DNA from: Lasiodiplodia sp. COLG20
Taxonomy: Eukaryota; Ascomycota; Dothideomycetes; Botryosphaeriales; Botryosphaeriaceae
Assembly: GCA_009801085.1 (NCBI GenBank)
Contig: VNWV01000006.1
Location: 1,302,001-1,366,000, forward strand
Direction of reading: 5' to 3'
Length of the DNA stretch: 64,000 nt
The notes below the pieces were generated by a model. The model did no database searches, was not told the DNA's origin, and worked only from the letters and a program-made list of their open reading frames with translations. The translations under genes and the position numbers were made by a program. Positions 58,367 to 64,000 of the stretch are shown here, one piece after another. Each line of letters begins with the position of its first letter. Position 1 is the stretch's first letter.

Positions 58367-59998
58367 ATGCCCACCTTTCCCAATGCCTGCTTCTTCAGGA
58401 CAGCCACGCCTCTCGCACGCCTCATCCGTAGCCCTGCGCCTCTGCGCACCGCAGCATTCGCCGCAAATATCGCCATCATGAGCGCGCCAGCTGCCACCGA
58501 GAACGTAACCACGCCTTACTCCACCGCCACCACTACCACCATGCCCTGCGAAACCAGCATCCTGCCGGTTGATGCCTCCAAGCTTGGCACAATCACTCTC
58601 TCGCGCCCCGATTCGGACGCTTTGCTCGAGGACTGGGACATCTCGTGGGCCACGTCCGGCGCCGACATCGCGCGCCTGCAGCAGGCGGCCGCCGAGCTGC
58701 AAGACGGCAGCCTCCCCGTCGCCTTCCCCACGGAAACGGTGTACGGGCTGGGCGCCGATGCAACCAGCAGCTCCGCCGTGCGCGGTATCTACGCGGCCAA
58801 GCAGCGGCCGGCCGACAACCCGCTGATCGTGCACGTCGCATCGCTGCACCAATTGGGCACCCTCCTGCGCCCTTCTTCCCCCTCTCCCGCCGTTGATGAC
58901 GACAAAAAGAACCCTGCGGACCTGATACCCAAAATCTACCACCCCCTCATCCGGCGCTTCTGGCCGGGCCCGCTCACCTTGATCCTGCCGCTGCCCAACG
59001 CGCCCTCGTCCGCGCCGCTCGCGCCCGAGGTCACGGCCGGTCTGTCGACGTTCGGGGCGCGCATGCCCGGCTCGCTGATCGCGCTGCTGCTCATACGCCT
59101 CGCGGACCGGCCCTTGGCCGCGCCCTCGGCCAACGCGAGCACCAAGCCCAGCCCGACCGCCGCCGAGCACGTCGCCCACGACCTGCGCGGCCGCATCGCC
59201 ACCATCCTGGACGGCGGTCCCTGCGACGTCGGCGTCGAGAGCACCGTCGTCGATGGCGTCAGCGGCGACACGCCGGTCATCCTGCGGCCCGGCGGCGTAA
59301 GCATTGACGAATTGAGGCAGTGCGAGGGCTGGGAGAACGTGGGCGTGGCGTACAAGGACAAGGCTGAGATGGGTAATGACGTGGAGAAGGGGGAAGGAAA
59401 AGAGGAGGAAGCGGGAGAGCCGGTGGCGAAGAAGAGGAAGAAGGAGGCGCCGCGCGCTCCGGGAATGAAGTATCGGCACTATTCGCCCAAGGCGAGGGTA
59501 GTGCTGTTCGAGGCAGGCACAGGCGTGCCGAACAAGAAGTCTGTAGAGGGTTACAAGAGGGTGGGCACGATCAGGACGAAAAAGTGGCCGGGTGGTTGTG
59601 GCCTGCCGCTCGCGCAGCAGCAGAAGGAAGATGAAACGGAGGAGTCGAAGGGGGAGCAAGAATCAGGTCAGAAGAGCGCAGCGCCTGCCACAAACGGTAC
59701 GAAACACAGCCAGCACTTGGGCTTTTCCAAAATGCTCGATACGCTCACCATCCGCCCCGTGCCTAAGCCGCAGCGGCTGGTCGCAGCGGATGACGCCGAG
59801 CGGGAGATCTGGGAGGTCAACCTCGGCGCTGAGACTAAAGAGATTGCGCGGGGTCTCTTCTCGGCGCTACGAGAGCTGGATAGAAAGGAAGTCGACGTCA
59901 TCCTCGTCGAAGGCATCGACGAGAGGGAGGGAGACGTGGCGGCCGCTGTGATGAATCGGCTACGCAAAGCGGCGGAGGTGGAAGTCAAGGGATCGTGA
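58367..59998 (+). CDS. SUA5: Sua5, threonylcarbamoyl-AMP synthase for tRNA t6A
   Basis: A single exon of 543 aa. Sua5 makes threonylcarbamoyl-AMP from threonine, bicarbonate and ATP, the first step of t6A37 formation in ANN-decoding tRNAs. The YrdC domain shows PVAFPTETVYGLGADA, the block KQRPADNPLIVH, RFWPGPLTLILP, PLAAPSANAS and STVVDGV. The C-terminal SUA5 domain begins near GMKYRHYSPKA and ends with VILVEGIDERE. Between them is a long charged insert with a nuclear-signal-like KKRKK, making it longer than yeast Sua5 (about 430 aa). The first 37 residues are rich in Ala/Arg without acidic residues, like a mitochondrial presequence; a second in-frame ATG (58478) would give a cytosolic form. 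Confidence 0.95.
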   Translation: MPTFPNACFFRTATPLARLIRSPAPLRTAAFAANIAIMSAPAATENVTTPYSTATTTTMPCETSILPVDASKLGTITLSRPDSDALLEDWDISWATSGADIARLQQAAAELQDGSLPVAFPTETVYGLGADATSSSAVRGIYAAKQRPADNPLIVHVASLHQLGTLLRPSSPSPAVDDDKKNPADLIPKIYHPLIRRFWPGPLTLILPLPNAPSSAPLAPEVTAGLSTFGARMPGSLIALLLIRLADRPLAAPSANASTKPSPTAAEHVAHDLRGRIATILDGGPCDVGVESTVVDGVSGDTPVILRPGGVSIDELRQCEGWENVGVAYKDKAEMGNDVEKGEGKEEEAGEPVAKKRKKEAPRAPGMKYRHYSPKARVVLFEAGTGVPNKKSVEGYKRVGTIRTKKWPGGCGLPLAQQQKEDETEESKGEQESGQKSAAPATNGTKHSQHLGFSKMLDTLTIRPVPKPQRLVAADDAEREIWEVNLGAETKEIARGLFSALRELDRKEVDVILVEGIDEREGDVAAAVMNRLRKAAEVEVKGS

Positions 59999-61380
59999 TG
60001 AGCGTCGAGATGCTGTTTGATGCTATACCCGTGAAATTATCGCAGGAGTTGTCATTCGTGAAGTGTCCCCAAAAAAGAGAAATTATCTTTGGATAGAACG
60101 ATAGATCAGGAAACCTTTTAAGAAGACGTGGAGTAAGAGCACAAGATTAATGCGATCACGATTTCCCAAATGAGAGGAGATTCGTCCCCCTTTGTTTAAG
60201 TCATGTGGATATGTTAATTCTCACTAGAGGGACGAATGCTTTGAAAAGCGCTGAATGTTAACCCTACTTCCTAACTGCATATAAGGGGGTACTGCAGCCG
60301 AAAACTAGCGGGAAGATTTCGACTCCTATGGGCAGCTGAAGCTATTATCCGGACGTCCATGTGGAATTAAGACTTCACATCCGTACATGACAACGAGTGT
60401 TGGAATTATGTAGAGAACGATGTCGATATTTTAAGTCGTACATATTGATTTTTTTCGAGGCCCTTCTTCACTGGCCTGCTCCTATGATTGACCTGATATT
60501 TAACCCTGAACTTCAGAGGCATGCTCAGTGAGCCCCTAGAAATTTGTTTTCTTTGAAAATGAAACCAGACAGTGTAGAGTTTGGAAATGCACGGTCCAGC
60601 TAGTTCGACCCAGCGCATAGAGTCGATAGTGTTAGCAGTGGATTCGTTGTGGTCGTCTGGCTAAACTCCCGTTTCATTTGTTCCATCCTGGTTGATTCTG
60701 CCGAGTGATGCGGTGGAAGTAGTGTGGTGCAAGAGCTAGACGCGGGCGTTTTGATATTGCAGCCGGTCATTGCATTTTCTTCCGTCCTTTCTGCTGGGGA
60801 AATGATAACGACACCTCTGAGAAAATTGCCCTTTGAAGGTTGAAAATACCAATCAAGACAAATCCTCTCATGCAACGGATTCTACGCCCTGAAGCGTAAC
60901 CATTCTCCTTGGGTTGGCTGCCTCTGCCACAAGTACGGATCGATTGCGGCTGTTGAGTGCCAAGCATCCGCTTTTCGTAGTCCTGGGTTTTACCATGATA
61001 TATCCCTGCAGCTCCTTGGTTATCCGCCGTGTTGTTACTAGCATAGTCCAATTCGGCGTGGAGGACCCTGAATTTAACTTGTGCTTTCATCTCTCTGCCA
61101 CGCCAATTGATTCGGGCACCACCAGATCGCAAAAATACGCCCTCTACCTGCTCATAGACTTCATAGAGGAATGTTTTGCGGGCTCTTCACTAGGAAGAGT
61201 CTATGTTTTTGCTTACTGGCGCCTTGCTCCTCCGCTTTCTGTTTTCCTTCCTTGATCACTTTCTCTTCCTCGCGAGCCGAAATACTTGATTTGAAATGTG
61301 GATTGTAGGTCGTGATGGGGATATCAATGAGTTTCCGAGGAACAGTGCCAGCGATTCGGGGCTCATCCAAAGCGCCGGCC
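59999..61380. other. Intergenic region with a repeat copy
   Basis: 3' flank of SUA5 and, from the other side, of the Zn2Cys6 regulator. It holds a diverged copy of the 22-kb repeat. Frames at 60600-61420 on both strands lack motifs; one just past the regulator stop (minus, to 61161) could be read as an extension but is separated by a TGA. Confidence 0.45.
60276..60390 (+). repeat. Diverged copy of the 22-kb repeat
   Basis: Aligns by eye with 22474-22590: TGCATA, GGGGTA, GCAGC, CTAGCG, ATGGGCAG, GCTAT and GTGGAATTA occur in the same order with similar spacing. Differences are mostly transitions plus short gaps. The inverted second arm seen at 22 kb is not evident here, so this looks like half of the element. 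Confidence 0.55.
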
Positions 61381-63210
61381 TCAAACGACGCCTGGTTTGC
61401 CGACGTTGCTCTCGTCAGCAATGTAATCCAGCGGCCAGTGAAGGTAATCTCTCCATTCTGGTTCTATTTGCTCGGCGATTGCTTGCACACAACGCTGCCC
61501 ACGGTCACCCAGCCACCAGAAATTGGAATGGTTGTGGAAGACGATGCACCAGTGGGCGAGAAATATCAGTGCTGCCGGATGCCTCTGGCGGATGAGAAAG
61601 ATGAATTCCGGGAAAATACGGATGGGCCAGATGAGGAGAAGACCAGGCTCGCGGTCGGGTGGTTGAACCATGATTTGGCGGAAACAGTTGCTTAGAGCGG
61701 CAACTGACTGCAATAATGTTCTACGAATGGCCGGGTCGAAAGAGTCGTGTAGTGCGATGGCCTTGAGCGTATCGAAACGGTCCTGAATGCCGAGATCGTC
61801 AAGCGGGAGCAAGTCCGTCGATTCAAAAGGAATAAAGGGCCCTAATCTTTCGGGGACGAGCATGGCCGAGATAGGACCCTGGGCGACCCAGACGTAGGAT
61901 GTTTTCAAGATCTCATTGACACCTCGCATGAGCATGAAGACTTCACAGGTGTCGTCGATTGGATCCGAGAGGCGGGGATCTGACGGGAACGGCAGCGAAG
62001 CACAGCGCAGCATTACCGTCAAGCTGGACAGAGTGTACAGCTCGTCACAATTCTCCGGCGTGATGGTCGGTAGCGTCAGGCGGAATCCGCTGATGGCCCG
62101 GTTCTGGTGGTTGGTGGAAATGACGAGCCACTTGGCACGCTGGTCCAGATAAAGATGGGCAAGATGCAGGGCGGCCACGCCAAGGATGCCGTGCATGACG
62201 GCTTTGCTCGCGTAGCCAACACGTGGGTACGAGACCTGGTAGCATCGACGTATGCTATCCATTTCGGACATGGTCAAAGCGGTGTACGTCGAAAAATGGT
62301 GGAGCAGCTGCAAGTCGCGCTGCCAGTCCATGACGGCAACGCTGTCAGTGAAGCGGCCCATAATGTCGCGCTCGTGGATGGCGCGCGACAGCATGTTGAA
62401 CGGATTCTGGTCCGAGGCCGGTTGCTGGCTTGGCCAGGTGAGTATAGGCGTGTCATTCTTGCTGGACTCTAACGATTGCGATTTGCTGCTGGATGGTATC
62501 GACTTTAGTCGCTCCCGGTCCGACTGCTATGTACATGGCGTCAGTCGTTCTTCACCCTGGCTGCGCATTGAGATGGTCTGGTCCCTGTGGTTGGTGGTGA
62601 GGCGGAAGGATGCCTCGGCGCAAAAGCGCGGGTGCGAGTACGAGCGAGAGAAAAAGCCGGGAATAATGAATTATATCCGAGCCAGGGAGGCGCGCTCGTG
62701 AAGACATTGATGGGCACGAGAAAGGCCCAGCTCGAGAGCGCGGCCTGTGCACGCTGCCGGCCGCAGACCAGCGGAGCGGGCAAAGGCTGGAAGGACTTAC
62801 ATTCGAGAAGACGATGCTCTGGGTGCCGGAGGTCGTGGGGCTGTCGCCAGAGGCATGGGAAGTGGACGACGAAGCCTGGGGCAGCGGCGGGGGAGGGGCT
62901 TCCTGCAGGGTGAGACTGCACTCGACGCCGTGCCTGGCGCAGTGATTACAGGGCCGCTGCTCGTCGCACTGGAGGCACCGGGGGCATCAGCGGCAGCTCT
63001 CAAGCGCGTCGTACGATGCTGGAGACGCCGGAGGTGGGAGAAGATGGACGGCCAACAACACCAACCTTTACGCGCCGCCGCTTGCACTGCACACATCCGT
63101 TTCGGCTCTTCTTGTGCCCTGCTCGAGACTGTCAACGCGTTACGCGAAGGTCAAAAGGCGCCGTGAACAGCCGCGGCCGCCACCCTTTTCCCCCTACCTA
63201 AGCGAGGCAT
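61381..63210 (-). CDS. Zn2Cys6 transcription factor, UPC2-like type
   Basis: Complement of exons 63198-63210, 63066-63121, 62801-62968 and 61381-62523; about 459 aa. The DNA-binding cluster is split by a 97-nt intron between CVQCKRRRVK and CDEQRPCNHCARHGVEC; joined, it gives the six Cys of a fungal binuclear zinc cluster, preceded by the basic GHKKSRNG. A Pro/Ser-rich linker follows. The large last exon carries the fungal regulator domain seen in sterol-uptake (Upc2)-like proteins (MDWQRDLQLLHHFSTYTALT, KAVMHGILGVAALHLAHL). The target pathway cannot be told from sequence. The 13-nt first exon uses a weak GAG acceptor, and the 277-nt third intron is long, so both ends of that model need transcript support. 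Confidence 0.8.
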
Positions 63211-64000
63211 TTTCGCTCCAGCGCCGGCGGCCGTGAGCTTGCTGGCGCGGACGAGTCGATGGTCGGAATGGCGCTGGGCCGCTGCTGCTGGGTCGGCGGA
63301 GTCGATGGGAGGCGGCCCGCTGCCGGTGCGCTGCTCCGCCGGGTGAGAAGGGAGTCGCTGTTGTTGGAGCGCCTAATGACAGTGCCACATTCGTTCGGCT
63401 AGGTAGGTTTGCTGCCCGTTATCCCATCCTCGACGCTTGGCCCTGGCCGGCTGCCGAGAACAGCGAACACCACGTCCTTTACATATGGCCGGGCCAGCGC
63501 GGCACAACAGCCGCATCAGCGACGTCGCATGAGACGCCTTGCCCTGCCCGCCGCCGCGCTCACCGACAACGAGGGGTGCTGCTGCGGTCTGCTGGGTCGA
63601 CGCCGGCCAGGCACCCGCGCAGGCTGCCGGCCCTGCCTGCAACGAGGAAAAACACAAAACACATCAGTAGTACAGCCGCGGCCAGCTCACCTCTGCGACG
63701 CGCAGCACCGTGTTTTGGCCGTGATGGGGCTTCCTCGCCGGGCGGTTGGAGGGACGCTGGAGGCCGGCAGGACGCTGCGACGCCTCGGGGCGCGCCCGTC
63801 TTTAAAAGGTACACACCGCAGATTGCGCTTCTTCACACGCACTCGGCTTGCACGAACGGTTATCCCAGACGGCCTTTCCCGCGCCGCGGTACGCCCCGTG
63901 GGCGTCCGCAATGACGGTGCCGTCAACAAGGGCTGGCTTGCCCGCCGGGTGCCCCTCTCATTGGCAGGTTGGTCATTGCGCAAAACTTCGCTTTCGCATT
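63211..64000. other. Upstream region of the Zn2Cys6 gene, no gene seen
   Basis: GC-rich sequence with overlapping short frames on both strands up to the window end. TTTAAA at about 63802 could be a promoter element for something beyond the window, but nothing is supported. Confidence 0.4.

Noticed and set aside
58349..59659. 436-codon minus-strand frame opposite SUA5
   Set aside because: Antisense shadow of SUA5; rich in Gly, Arg and Val with no motif, while the plus strand has clear YrdC and SUA5 signatures.
1..64000. tRNA or rRNA genes
   Set aside because: I looked for TTCRA-type B-box sequences with a plausible acceptor stem and for conserved rRNA stretches and found none convincing; a covariance-model search would settle it.

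Overview
The window is a stretch of a filamentous ascomycete (Pezizomycotina) nuclear genome, most probably a dothideomycete-like fungus. The evidence is genes with short (about 47-155 nt) GT-AG introns carrying CTRAY branch sites, moderately GC-rich coding DNA, fungal families (GH27, GH128, a Zn2Cys6 regulator of the UPC2-like type, Ser/Thr-rich secreted proteins) and long non-coding spacers. The class assignment is inference. No rRNA, tRNA, CRISPR or intact transposon was recognised by eye.

Left third (1-21.5 kb): the 3' end of an 11-residue-repeat protein; a small two-exon conserved fungal gene; a secreted GH27 alpha-galactosidase followed by a cut-off cellulose-binding (CBM1) remnant; a DENND6-type DENN protein divergent from VAC14; a KIF22-type kinesin; a Ser/Thr-rich secreted protein; ZIM17 divergent from cullin-3.

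Middle (21.5-45 kb): long gene-poor spacers, one containing a decayed fold-back repeat, separate a secreted GH128 glucanase-like protein, MPE1 (mRNA 3'-end processing), SEC24 (COPII coat) and a two-finger C2H2 transcription factor.

Right third (45-64 kb): UTP20, a giant U3 processome protein, is divergent from a CWF19L1/Drn1-like splicing-associated protein. Then come three small cysteine-rich proteins that look like one family, the tRNA t6A enzyme SUA5, a second copy of the repeat seen at 22 kb, and a Zn2Cys6 regulator whose four exons were joined by hand.

Most genes are housekeeping (membrane trafficking, ubiquitin ligase, ribosome and mRNA processing, mitochondrial import). The accessory content is the secreted hydrolases and wall proteins, the repeat island and the Cys-rich trio. 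All exon joins were made by reading splice sites and checking that the reading phase closes; none is confirmed by transcripts.
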